Assembly: GCA_002419145.1 (NCBI GenBank) | Contig: DIFN01000012.1 | Span: forward strand, 1-9,627 | From: Mageeibacillus sp. UBA5747 | GTDB taxonomy: Bacteria > Bacillota > Clostridia > Saccharofermentanales > UBA5734 | Length of the DNA: 9,627 nucleotides | Direction of reading: 5' to 3' | Part shown: positions 1 to 6,220 of the stretch, one piece after another | Layout: each line of letters opens with the position of its first letter | Numbering within the stretch: position 1 is the stretch's first letter | The notes under the pieces: model-generated | Seen by the model: the letters and a program-made list of their open reading frames with translations, nothing else | Told to the model about the DNA's origin: nothing | Database searches by the model: none | Position numbers and translations under genes: made by a program

Positions 1-113
1 CTGTCATCGTTGGGGAATATCCGTATCACGCGTTCACGGCGGCGCAGTTCTTCATTTAACCGCTCAATGCTGTTGCTTGTTCTCAGCCTTTTGCGATAAG
101 CAACTGGCAGGGC
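1..113 (-). pseudogene. IS256-family transposase, C-terminal fragment
   Basis: Read on the minus strand from about 113 down to the window edge, one open frame gives ALPVAYRKRLRTSN followed by SIERLNEELRRRERVIRIFPN. This matches the strongly conserved C-terminal block of IS256 (mutator-type) transposases, the RLRTTN...ERLN.E.RRR.R....FPN region. The rest of the gene would lie 5' of it, but at about 108-113 the sequence turns into an IS5-family transposase on the opposite strand, so the upstream catalytic part is gone. The fragment still reads at position 1 and its C-terminus continues outside the window. It is a non-functional remnant. The exact breakpoint is uncertain by several codons because both readings are plausible between 105 and 119. 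Confidence 0.8.
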
Positions 114-509
114 AACGAGTGGCGATTTGGCATGAAAGCACATGTGGGTGTCGATGCTGGCACAGGCTATGTGACCAAGGTAACGGCCACGCCAGCCAAT
201 GTCCACGACATTGCTTCGGATGCTCATCTGTCCAGGATCGACTATCGGATCAATCGCCGTCCCGGGAAGACATACCGAAAGTTTTCAAATAACGGGCAAG
301 CGTGGGAAAAGGCAATTGAGCGGCAAAAATCGGCTGTTCGCAGCAAAGTGGAGCACCCATTTCGTTTTGTCAAAGTGCAATATGGATTTCGAAAGACAAT
401 CTACCGAGGCATCCAGAAGAACCTGAACCGACTTCATATCCTGTTTGCAAGTTCGAATCTATATGCCTGTGCTCGTGCAGGGCGAACATTGCGGCCACAA
501 ATGGGATAA
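108..509 (+). pseudogene. IS5-family transposase, truncated and internally deleted
   Basis: The frame reads QGNEWRF, then GMKAHVGVDAGTG from the ATG at 132, and later RINRRPGK, KVEHPFRFVK, YGFRKTIYRG and LFASSNLYA, which are hallmark blocks of IS5-group DDE transposases. The first catalytic Asp (in GVDA) and the Glu of KVEHPF are present. The normal block with the second catalytic Asp (usually a GDSGY-like motif) is missing: the protein jumps from HDIASDAHLS straight to RIDYRINRRPGK, an in-frame loss of roughly 25-30 residues by comparison with the family. The N-terminal third is also absent, cut at the junction with the IS256 scrap. The product cannot be an active transposase. The ATG at 132 is an internal codon of the original gene, not a true start. 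Confidence 0.85.
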
Positions 510-585
510 GTCTGCCCATTCTGCGGTAAAAGCTGTAGGAAAGGGCACAAAACCAATAAAAATGGCTCTCTGGAGCGGCACTATT

Positions 586-659
586 TGCCGTTTGCTCGAA
601 GAAATTTGCCCAATCAGAGAGTACAAACAGAAGAATTCGTATTAATCAGTGGTTCCTTA
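586..659 (+). repeat. IS terminus, left copy of a 74-bp inverted repeat
   Basis: This 74-base stretch is the reverse complement of 9554-9627 with two mismatches, at the adjacent positions 594-595 (GC here, AA in the reverse complement of the right copy). It runs from TGCCGTTT through AAGAATTCGTATTAATCAG to GGTTCCTTA. Identity stops sharply at 659, which defines the IS boundary on the inner side. The right copy is cut by the window end, so the shared segment may be longer. Confidence 0.9.
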
Positions 660-683
660 ATTCAAGAACGTTGTACTAGCCAA

Positions 684-1745
684 TCACTCCGTCACAAAAT
701 ACAGGGCGGCTTCACCTTTTTCGCGGTTGGCGGAGACGATGATGTCGCGGTCTGGTTCGTTGATCACGGAGACGTTGCTGGGTCCGACGCCTTCGTCGAT
801 CAGGAATGTCTCAAGTGCCAAGGCACCGGCATCGACTCCACCAGTGCCGCTGGCAACAGTCACGCAGAACAGCTGCATCTTGCCGCGCCGACAGCCGCCG
901 ATGAAAGCGGACTTTCCGCGCAGGGTGGCAGAAACGACGACGTGGTAGAATTCACTGACTTCCGGATGTTCATAAATAAGTTCGTAGCGGCCGTCCTTGA
1001 GCTTGTAGATGCGGTAATATCGGCCGTGGAAGGCTTCTATGGTGGCGATTTCCAGCTCGCCGTCGCCGTCGAGGTCGATGGCAGCGAGATCGCTGACGGG
1101 CCAGTCCATGATCTGCTCGATTGTCCAGTCCTGACCGGCGGTGGTGGGAGGTGTGACGATGAAGGCACCTTCGCGGGCACCGACCATGGAGGCTTCGCGA
1201 CCATTCCATGTGACTCGTGAGTAGCCGTGGTTCTGGGTCAGTCCATCCTTGAGTACAGTCAGGTTAATGGGTTCGTTCAGCTCAGATGGCAGTTCGGCGA
1301 CGTAGATTTTTCCGGGTGAAGACCAGTCTTCCTTCGACTCCTTCTTGGTGGCTAGGGTGCAGCCGATGAAATACTGGTGGCCATCGGCTGCTGTCAGTAC
1401 ATCGAAGCGGTGGATGTAGGGTAGGGTGAACAGTTCCTTGACGGCAAAAGTCCCGTCGGCCTGGGGACGGACCCAGACAATGGTGGCTTCTTCCCATTGG
1501 AACATGCGGAAAAATTTCTGGTTGGAGAGAAATTCGCCGTTGGTGCCGGACAGAGGGGCAAAGCTCATGGTGCCACCTGGTGCGGACCAGACGATGCGCT
1601 GCTTGTCGAAATCGGGTGCAGCATAGGCCAGGCAGACACCTTCACCTTCGGTGGCAAGCAGGGCTAGTCGCTCGCCGTTGCATTCGATTTGGCCGGTTGC
1701 GTAGCAGCGGTTGAGTTCAGTCAGGAATTTCTTTTCGAATTGCAT
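684..1745 (-). CDS. Cytosolic FG-GAP/beta-propeller-like protein, function unknown
   Basis: A 353-residue protein with no signal peptide or membrane segment, so probably cytosolic. Near residues 224-232 it carries DLDGDGELE, the calcium-loop signature of FG-GAP/VCBS propeller blades. Blade-like repeats recur near residues 112, 173, 218, 266 and 322: a polar start, a short strand, a G-containing turn, then a strand such as YFIGCT, SMVGAREG, IATIEAFHG, FIGGCRRG or IIVSANREKG. I infer a five- to seven-bladed propeller. The ATG at 1745 is preferred because GGAGG lies 4 bases upstream; a TTG six codons earlier lacks a clear site. It lies 81 bases downstream of the second DeoR regulator and is probably cotranscribed with it. 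A structural role such as sugar binding or modulating the regulators is possible, but nothing in the sequence fixes it. No terminator is visible between its stop and the IS end. Confidence 0.75.
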   Translation of the reverse strand: MQFEKKFLTELNRCYATGQIECNGERLALLATEGEGVCLAYAAPDFDKQRIVWSAPGGTMSFAPLSGTNGEFLSNQKFFRMFQWEEATIVWVRPQADGTFAVKELFTLPYIHRFDVLTAADGHQYFIGCTLATKKESKEDWSSPGKIYVAELPSELNEPINLTVLKDGLTQNHGYSRVTWNGREASMVGAREGAFIVTPPTTAGQDWTIEQIMDWPVSDLAAIDLDGDGELEIATIEAFHGRYYRIYKLKDGRYELIYEHPEVSEFYHVVVSATLRGKSAFIGGCRRGKMQLFCVTVASGTGGVDAGALALETFLIDEGVGPSNVSVINEPDRDIIVSANREKGEAALYFVTE

Positions 1746-1826
1746 GGGGCCTCCGGGTTTCAATTGGTTTTACAGTATGGCAAAGCAGGGTGTGATGGTT
1801 TTTCAGGGAGACGGATGGATGACAAA

Positions 1827-2618
1827 TCAGATAGGTGGGTGGGAGGGGACAAGGGTAATCTTCAAGCCTTTGGCCCTGAACCACTCGAGTTCGGCTGGGT
1901 CGGCTGAATCATCTGTGATCAGGTGGGTGATATCGTTGAGATTCCCACTGTGGAAGTTCCGTTCTCGGCCGATCTTGCTGCCGTCTGTGACGACGATTTT
2001 ATCGCCATTACAGCGCTTGAGCATCATCTGGTTGATCGCAGTCTCTGGCAGAACTTCGGTGCTGATGCCGCCTTTGACGCTGATGCCAGAAACGCCAATC
2101 ACACACTTGGTAGCTTTGATTTTGGATAAGGTGTTGAGGGCAAATTCGCCAATCAGGGATTTCTTATTGCCATAGACTTCGCCACCGGTCAAGATGACCT
2201 CTATCCTACGATCGTGGGGCAAATAGATCATCTTGGCATTGTTGGTCACAATGACGACCGATTTATTGATGAGATATGGCACGATGCGCATGGCAGTCGA
2301 ACTGGAATTGATGAAGACGACGTCCTTGTCCTCAATCATCTGGGCCGCAACCCGAACAATTTCATTTTTTTTCAGATCTAGATCGCTAGCTACAGATTCC
2401 AGAGGCTGCCTGACCTCTGCCTGGTTGACCAGACGGGCGCCGCCGAAAAACCGTTCGACCAGACCTTTACGAGACATCTGGTCTAGATCGCGCCGGACAG
2501 TGATTTCAGAGATGCCCAGCCAGTTAGCCAAGGCCACAACTTCGGCCGTCTGATATTGAGCCAGATGATTCATGATCTTGTCTTGACGTTTCTGGATGAC
2601 ACTTCTACTGCTTTTCAT
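1827..2618 (-). CDS. DeoR-family transcriptional regulator (second of tandem pair)
   Basis: A 263-residue DeoR-family repressor. An N-terminal winged helix-turn-helix has its recognition helix around residues 36-46 (ISEITVRRDLD), followed by the family's basic wing (RFFGGARLV). The C-terminal DeoRC sensor domain carries FINSSSTA at about 102-109, VTNN at 124-127, LTGGEV at 143-148 and TDGSKIG at 211-217, residues expected to bind a phosphorylated sugar. The start at 2618 is chosen by alignment with the neighbouring paralogue (both begin MK.S); a longer reading to 2741 would add 41 unrelated residues and run deep into the upstream gene. The start overlaps the stop region of the upstream regulator by 14 bases, suggesting translational coupling; the ribosome site (CAGGGC) is weak. 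E. coli UlaR, also a DeoR-family protein, is a reasonable functional analogue. Its targets are inferred to be the divergent operon and possibly its own promoter. Confidence 0.92.
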   Translation of the reverse strand: MKSSRSVIQKRQDKIMNHLAQYQTAEVVALANWLGISEITVRRDLDQMSRKGLVERFFGGARLVNQAEVRQPLESVASDLDLKKNEIVRVAAQMIEDKDVVFINSSSTAMRIVPYLINKSVVIVTNNAKMIYLPHDRRIEVILTGGEVYGNKKSLIGEFALNTLSKIKATKCVIGVSGISVKGGISTEVLPETAINQMMLKRCNGDKIVVTDGSKIGRERNFHSGNLNDITHLITDDSADPAELEWFRAKGLKITLVPSHPPI

Positions 2619-3444
2619 GGCGAGGCCCTGCTGGTTGAATGAATTTGCCTGATGTCTGCTGGGATGGGTTCCGTTTGACTTGTTCAATCTGGACACCCAA
2701 TTCCTGTAATTGGAAAACGGCTGAGGGATCTGCTGTATCATCAGTGACTAGAATGGCTGCGTCTCTGGCAGAACCAATTTGGAAATTGTTCTGCTGGCCA
2801 ATTTTTGAACCATCAGCCAAGATGATGGTCTGAGCGGCTCGCCGGATCATCAATTCATTGATCGCAGTTTCCTGCAGGACGCTGGTAAAAATGCCGCCAT
2901 GTGCGCTGATGCCGCTGATACCGATAAAAGCCTTGCTCGCCTTGATACGGGAAAGATTACGCAAAGCAATTTCGCCGACCATCGACTTTTTGCTTTCGTG
3001 GACTTCGCCGCCAGTGAAGATCAATTCGATGCCTGGGGCAAGGTCCATCGAGATTGCGAGTCCATTGTTCGTGACCACGATGACTTCCTTATCCTTAATG
3101 TAGCGCAAGATCTGGACTGCGGTTGTACTGGAATTGATCAAAATGGTGTCGCCATTCTGTATGAAACTGGTGGCGTGCCTGGCAATCTCTTCTTTACAGG
3201 CCTGAGTGCAGGGCTTTGTGTCAGTCGCAGGATCCTCGTGCCACGTGCCGTTGACCAGATTGGCACCGCCGCGTACTAGACGGACGAATCCCTGGTCGGC
3301 CAATTCCTGCAGATCGCGACGGATGGTCAAGTTCGAGACTCCTAGCTCGGCCGACAGATCATCACTTGCCACGTGCAACTGCTCGTTCAGCTTCTGGAGA
3401 ATGATCTGCTGGCGTTTCCTGACACTGGCTTTACTGTTTTTCAT
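2605..3444 (-). CDS. DeoR-family transcriptional regulator (first of tandem pair)
   Basis: A 279-residue DeoR-family regulator. The helix-turn-helix recognition segment VSNLTIRRDL lies at 36-45, and the sensor domain shows LINSSTTA (102-109), VTNN (124-127), FTGGEV (143-148), IGISGIS (174-180) and DGSKIG (211-216). The ATG at 3444 has GAGGA just upstream; an in-frame TTG at 3483 gives a longer reading but has no good ribosome site. Residue numbers of the key motifs match the downstream regulator almost exactly, and the sensor halves are roughly 45% identical by eye, so the two are tandem paralogues. This copy has an extra C-terminal tail of about 20 residues (after residue 258), part of which encodes the overlap with the next gene. 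It is the promoter-proximal gene of the minus-strand unit and diverges from the PTS operon, the usual place for a local repressor. Confidence 0.93.
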   Translation of the reverse strand: MKNSKASVRKRQQIILQKLNEQLHVASDDLSAELGVSNLTIRRDLQELADQGFVRLVRGGANLVNGTWHEDPATDTKPCTQACKEEIARHATSFIQNGDTILINSSTTAVQILRYIKDKEVIVVTNNGLAISMDLAPGIELIFTGGEVHESKKSMVGEIALRNLSRIKASKAFIGISGISAHGGIFTSVLQETAINELMIRRAAQTIILADGSKIGQQNNFQIGSARDAAILVTDDTADPSAVFQLQELGVQIEQVKRNPSQQTSGKFIQPAGPRHEKQ

Positions 3445-3498
3445 GTTCCTCTGACTGACTTTTGTTTGTTGATAAATGATCAATCGATCTTAAATACC

Positions 3499-3527
3499 AT
3501 TTTATTGCATTTTGAAGCGAAAATCAA
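3499..3527 (-). promoter_or_regulatory. Sigma70-type promoter for the regulator unit
   Basis: On the minus strand TTGATT (3527-3522) and TAAAAT (3504-3499) are separated by exactly 17 bases, a good match to the housekeeping consensus. Transcription would start near 3492, leaving a leader of about 48 bases before the ATG at 3444. One of the TCAATC motifs lies on the -35 box, so a bound repressor there could give autoregulation. This is read from the sequence only. Confidence 0.55.
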
Positions 3528-3608
3528 TCCTATAATTTGTTAATACTTCAATCATATCTATCATAATCAGATTTTTATGAATATTATATGTGCAAAGAAA
3601 ACATAATA

Positions 3609-3624
3609 TGTAGCCTAGTCTACA
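3609..3624. promoter_or_regulatory. 16-bp palindrome, candidate operator
   Basis: TGTAG-CCTAGT-CTACA forms a perfect 5-bp inverted repeat around a 6-bp centre, with a CTAG core. It lies between the two candidate divergent promoters, where one repressor could control both. DeoR-family operators vary, so assignment to either regulator is inference, and a second copy was not seen elsewhere in the window. Confidence 0.35.
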
Positions 3625-3662
3625 ACAATGCGTAAATCTTCTAAAATATATGAAAGTAATTA

Positions 3663-3690
3663 TTGAAAATGCTAAGAGCACGTGTAATAT
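3663..3690 (+). promoter_or_regulatory. Candidate promoter for the PTS operon
   Basis: TTGAAA (3663-3668) and TAATAT (3685-3690) lie 16 bases apart on the plus strand, giving a start near 3697 and a leader of about 90 bases before the EIIA start. A CACGTG palindrome lies in the spacer. The region is so AT-rich that alternative -10-like boxes exist closer to the gene, so this is only the best visible candidate. Confidence 0.35.
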
Positions 3691-3787
3691 GAGAAACATA
3701 AGCACCGTAAAATTAAATTATAAGAACATTTAGATCGTATAAATTGTCATTTTAATTAACGTTTACGAAATTTTCAAGGAGTTGGCC

Positions 3788-4222
3788 ATGTTCAAGGAAT
3801 TGATCGAAAAAAACCGCTTTTGTTTTCATGAAGGTTTTGCGACTTGGCAGGAAGCGGTCGAGGCGTCGTGCCAGCCTCTACTCGCACAAGGCGCCATTAC
3901 GCCAGAATATGTTGCAGCCATCATACGCAATGTGAACGAATATGGCCCTTACATCGTAATTGCCCCGGATATCTGTATCCCACATGCCCAGCAAGGGCTT
4001 GGCGTCAATGAGACATCCATCAGTTTCATGCGCACGGCCCAGCCGGTCCATTTCAGTGAAGATCCGGAGCAGGATGCCCGCCTGTTTTTTGTCCTGGCTT
4101 CAATCAATAACGATGATCACCTGAAAAATCTTCAGGCCATGGTTGAAGCTGTTTCCGACCCGGATCAAGTCACCGTGATGCTGGCTGCAACTGGCCCTGA
4201 TGATCTCGCAACCTTACCCTGA
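3788..4222 (+). CDS. ulaC: PTS EIIA component, ascorbate (UlaC) type
   Basis: A 144-residue single-domain EIIA of the mannitol/fructose fold, close to UlaC in length and motifs. The run W..AVEASCQPLL, then PEYVAAI, EYGPYIVIAP and IPHAQQGLGV, matches the family. His66 in IPHAQ is the expected phosphoryl acceptor, taking phosphate from HPr and passing it to the Cys of EIIB. The protein is soluble and works at the inner face of the membrane with EIIB and EIIC. The ATG at 3788 follows AAGGAG by six bases; a TTG two codons earlier is less likely. It is the first gene of the operon, unlike E. coli where the order is ulaA-ulaB-ulaC. The separation from EIIC by 103 bases with a strong hairpin suggests its level is set apart from the permease. 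Confidence 0.9.
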   Translation: MFKELIEKNRFCFHEGFATWQEAVEASCQPLLAQGAITPEYVAAIIRNVNEYGPYIVIAPDICIPHAQQGLGVNETSISFMRTAQPVHFSEDPEQDARLFFVLASINNDDHLKNLQAMVEAVSDPDQVTVMLAATGPDDLATLP

Positions 4223-4258
4223 CCTATATCACCTGCTGCTCATCTATCTTGATTCAGC

Positions 4259-4286
4259 GATGATCCGGTACAGCTGACGGATCATC
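4259..4286 (+). promoter_or_regulatory. Intercistronic hairpin between EIIA and EIIC
   Basis: GATGATCCG (4259-4267) and CGGATCATC (4278-4286) form a perfect 9-bp stem around a 10-base loop. No run of T follows, so it is not a classical intrinsic terminator. It ends about 24 bases before the EIIC ribosome site. An mRNA processing or stability element, or a polarity structure lowering permease output relative to EIIA, is plausible. Confidence 0.6.
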
Positions 4287-4325
4287 TTGAATAATCCTCA
4301 CTCACCACAAGGAGGTACATATTTG

Positions 4326-5807
4326 ATGGATTCCGTTACCCAAGTCCTGCTCGGTATCTGGGCGTTCTTCCAGAACAACATCCTGACCAAGCCTGCGTTT
4401 TTCGTCGGCTTCATCGTCCTACTTGGTTACCTGCTACTGAAAAAGCCGTTTTATGAAGCCTTGGCTGGTTTCATCAAAGCAACAGTCGGCTACATGATCC
4501 TTAATGTCGCCGCCGGCGGACTAGTTACCAATTTCCGCCCGATCCTGGCTGGTTTGAACGGACGTTTCCAATTGAACGCTGCTGTCATCGATCCTTATTT
4601 CGGTCAGGCAGCTGCCCAGAAGGCCGTTGAGGCTGCTGGGAAATCCTTTGCCATGATGATGCAGGTCCTGCTCCTGGCTTTCATCTGGAACCTGGTACTG
4701 GTTGCCCTGCGCAAGATATCCAAAGTCCGCACGGTGTTCATCACCGGTCACATCATGGTACAGCAGTCGTCAACAGCCCTCTGGCTGGTCCTTTTCGCCT
4801 TTCCGAATCTGCAGCAGGTCCCGACCCTGATCATGCTCGGCCTACTGCTCGGAACCTACTGGGCTGTCTTTTCCAACCTTTCGGTTGAGAGCACCCAGGA
4901 GCTGACCGAAGGCGGAGGTTTCGCCGTCGGCCACCAACAGATGTTCGGTATCTGGCTGACAGACAAGCTGGCCACCCGCATGAGCCGGGGCAAACAAGGC
5001 AAGAAGATCGAAGATTTGAAGCTCCCTGGATTCCTGTCGATCTTTAATGAGAACGTCGTCGCCACATCCATCTTGATGACCTTCTTCTTCGGTATCATCA
5101 TGACCATCCTCGGCGAACCCTACATGCGCGAACTCGATAAGACAGGGTTTGCAGCTTCCCAAAACTTCATTTTCTACATCTTGGAAAAATCCCTCTTCTT
5201 CGCTGTCTACGTTAGCATCCTCCAGCTTGGTGTCCGCATGTTCGTTTCCGAATTGCACGAATCTTTCCAAGGTATCTCGCAGAAACTCCTGCCTGGCTCC
5301 CTGCCGGCCGTTGACTGCGCCGCCACCTTTGGCTTTGGTCACCCCAATGCGATCACCATAGGCTTCCTCTTTGGTGCCATCGGCCAGTTCATCGCCATCA
5401 TGGGCCTGATTGTTTTCAAAAGCCCGGTCCTGATCATCACTGGTTTTGTCCCGGTCTTCTTTGACAATGCAACCTTTGCTGTCTTTGCCAACAAGAAAGG
5501 CGGTCTCCGGGCAGCCATGCTGATCCCGTTCCTGTCCGGTATCATCCAGGTCCTCGGTGGCGCTTTCGCCGCAGCTTACTTCCAGCTCGGCCAATACGGA
5601 GGCTGGCACGGTAACTTTGACTGGGATACCCTCTGGCCGGCTATAGGTTTTGTGATCAAAAACTTCACCTATGTTGGTGTCGCCCTCTCCATAATCCTGA
5701 TGCTGGCGATCCCGCAGCTGCAGTACTACAAAGGCAAATACCGCCGTGAAAACTATTTCAAAGTTGCTGAAGACTTTGAAAATGCCAAGGCCCACGACGT
5801 GGCCTGA
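4326..5807 (+). CDS. ulaA: PTS EIIC permease, ascorbate (UlaA/SgaT) family
   Basis: A 493-residue polytopic membrane protein with about ten or more hydrophobic segments, slightly longer than E. coli UlaA (about 465). Family blocks are clear: ITGHIMVQQ near 139-147, STQELTEGGGFAVGHQQ near 189-205, EDLKLPGFLSIF at 229-240, MTFFFG, GVRMFVSELHESFQGIS at 302-318, and PAVDCAATFGFGHPNA at 327-342. His142, Gln146, His203, Gln204 and Asp330 sit where, from memory of the UlaA structure, ascorbate-contacting residues lie, which favours L-ascorbate or a close analogue as substrate. It transports and phosphorylates the substrate using EIIB phosphate. GGAGG at 4311-4315 is 10 bases from the ATG at 4326 and 7 from an adjacent TTG at 4323, so either may be the real start. 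The C-terminal tail is charged and cytosolic. Confidence 0.95.
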   Translation: MDSVTQVLLGIWAFFQNNILTKPAFFVGFIVLLGYLLLKKPFYEALAGFIKATVGYMILNVAAGGLVTNFRPILAGLNGRFQLNAAVIDPYFGQAAAQKAVEAAGKSFAMMMQVLLLAFIWNLVLVALRKISKVRTVFITGHIMVQQSSTALWLVLFAFPNLQQVPTLIMLGLLLGTYWAVFSNLSVESTQELTEGGGFAVGHQQMFGIWLTDKLATRMSRGKQGKKIEDLKLPGFLSIFNENVVATSILMTFFFGIIMTILGEPYMRELDKTGFAASQNFIFYILEKSLFFAVYVSILQLGVRMFVSELHESFQGISQKLLPGSLPAVDCAATFGFGHPNAITIGFLFGAIGQFIAIMGLIVFKSPVLIITGFVPVFFDNATFAVFANKKGGLRAAMLIPFLSGIIQVLGGAFAAAYFQLGQYGGWHGNFDWDTLWPAIGFVIKNFTYVGVALSIILMLAIPQLQYYKGKYRRENYFKVAEDFENAKAHDVA

Positions 5808-5851
5808 TTTGCTCGAATTGAAACATTCATTCTAGAGTCAAGCAGCAACTC

Positions 5852-5901
5852 GGGGAGCAGGTGGACCCGTACGCCTCCTCAAGGCCGACCGCCTGCCCCC
5901 C
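5852..5901 (+). promoter_or_regulatory. GC-rich intercistronic stem-loop before EIIB
   Basis: GGGGAGCAGGTGG (5852-5864) pairs with CCGCCTGCCCCC (5889-5900) plus C5901, giving 12 pairs including one G-U and one internal A-C mismatch around a 24-base loop. It is by far the most stable structure visible in the operon and ends seven bases before the GAAGGT ribosome site of EIIB. No T-run follows. It may block 3' decay of the upstream message, tune EIIB translation or pause RNA polymerase. Confidence 0.6.
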
Positions 5902-5921
5902 CAAGAAAGAAGGTATAGATT

Positions 5922-6215
5922 ATGTTGAAAGTTATCGCAGCCTGTGGCAGTGGCATGGGTTCCAGCCAGATCATCAAGATGAAAATCGAAAAAGTCTTCA
6001 AGAAACTGAATATCCCGGTGGAAATCCACCATTCCAGTATCAGCGAAGCCAAATCTCTGGCCAGCCAGTACAATGTCGTCTTCTGCTCCGAAGCGCTCAA
6101 GAATAATTTCTCCGCAGCAGCCGAAAAAGGTGTCACCATCATCGGCCTGAAGAACCTGCTTGATGAAAAGGAAATGGAAGCCAAGGTGATCGACCAGATC
6201 GTTAACAAGGCCTGA
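5922..6215 (+). CDS. ulaB: PTS EIIB component, ascorbate (UlaB) type
   Basis: A 97-residue cytosolic EIIB. The N-terminus shows ACGSGMGSSQIIKMKIE, the phosphate-binding loop of lactose/ascorbate-type EIIBs, with Cys8 as the phosphorylated residue; UlaB has a closely matching CGNGQGSS...KMK. The rest follows the expected alternating beta-alpha pattern (VEIHHSS, VVFCSE, VTIIGLKNLL). It carries phosphate from His66 of EIIA to the substrate bound in EIIC. The ATG at 5922 is supported by GAAGGT seven bases upstream. The preceding 114-base gap contains the strong stem-loop. The next gene begins five bases after the stop, so translation of the two is probably coupled. Confidence 0.93.
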   Translation: MLKVIAACGSGMGSSQIIKMKIEKVFKKLNIPVEIHHSSISEAKSLASQYNVVFCSEALKNNFSAAAEKGVTIIGLKNLLDEKEMEAKVIDQIVNKA

Positions 6216-6220
6216 GCGAC

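Larger units (their letters stand above)
108..659 (+). mobile_element. Defective IS5-family element, 3' part with right terminus
   Basis: This is the surviving 3' portion of an IS5-type element: the broken transposase, about 76 bases of non-coding tail, and an IS terminus ending GTGGTTCCTTA at 659. The boundary is set by the inverted copy at the right edge of the window, which matches through 659 and diverges at 660. The terminal TTA could be the short target repeat typical of IS5-group insertions. The left terminus is missing, so the element is not autonomous, although its right end could still be acted on by a transposase supplied in trans. Confidence 0.75.
3445..3787. promoter_or_regulatory. 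AT-rich divergent control region
   Basis: This 343-base gap separates the regulator unit from the PTS operon. Bases 3481-3780 are about 25% G+C by direct count, far below the flanking genes. It holds no convincing gene: open frames here are short, low-complexity and rich in Leu/Ile/Phe. It contains a promoter facing each way, a 16-bp palindrome at 3609-3624, an imperfect inverted repeat (ATATTATATGT at 3581-3591 against ACATAATAT at 3601-3609), and three copies of TCAATC (3480, 3524, 3548). It most likely carries the operators for the two DeoR proteins. The ribosome site of the plus-strand operon, AAGGAG, is at 3776-3781. Confidence 0.75.

Noticed and set aside
585..1220. 211-residue plus-strand open frame running from the IS end into the propeller gene
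   Set aside because: It lies antisense to the propeller gene, starts inside the IS terminus and resembles no family; the minus-strand gene explains the coding signal.
3513..3526. Possible CcpA cre site (TGAAGCGAAAATCA)
   Set aside because: The central CG is one base out of register with the cre consensus and a conserved A is missing; AT-rich DNA gives such near-matches easily.
3502..3705. 67-residue open frame on the minus strand in the AT-rich control region
   Set aside because: Its composition is what AT-rich DNA gives by chance (Leu, Ile, Phe, Tyr, Cys), it has no convincing ribosome site, and it covers the promoter and operator-like sites.
4287..4325. Longer start for the EIIC gene at a TTG 13 codons upstream of the ATG
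   Set aside because: The GGAGG ribosome site lies downstream of that codon, so initiation must be at the ATG (4326) or the adjacent TTG (4323).
4842..5795. 317-residue open frame on the strand opposite the EIIC permease
   Set aside because: It is the antisense shadow of a strongly coding gene; its acidic, low-complexity content reflects the reverse complement of hydrophobic codons.
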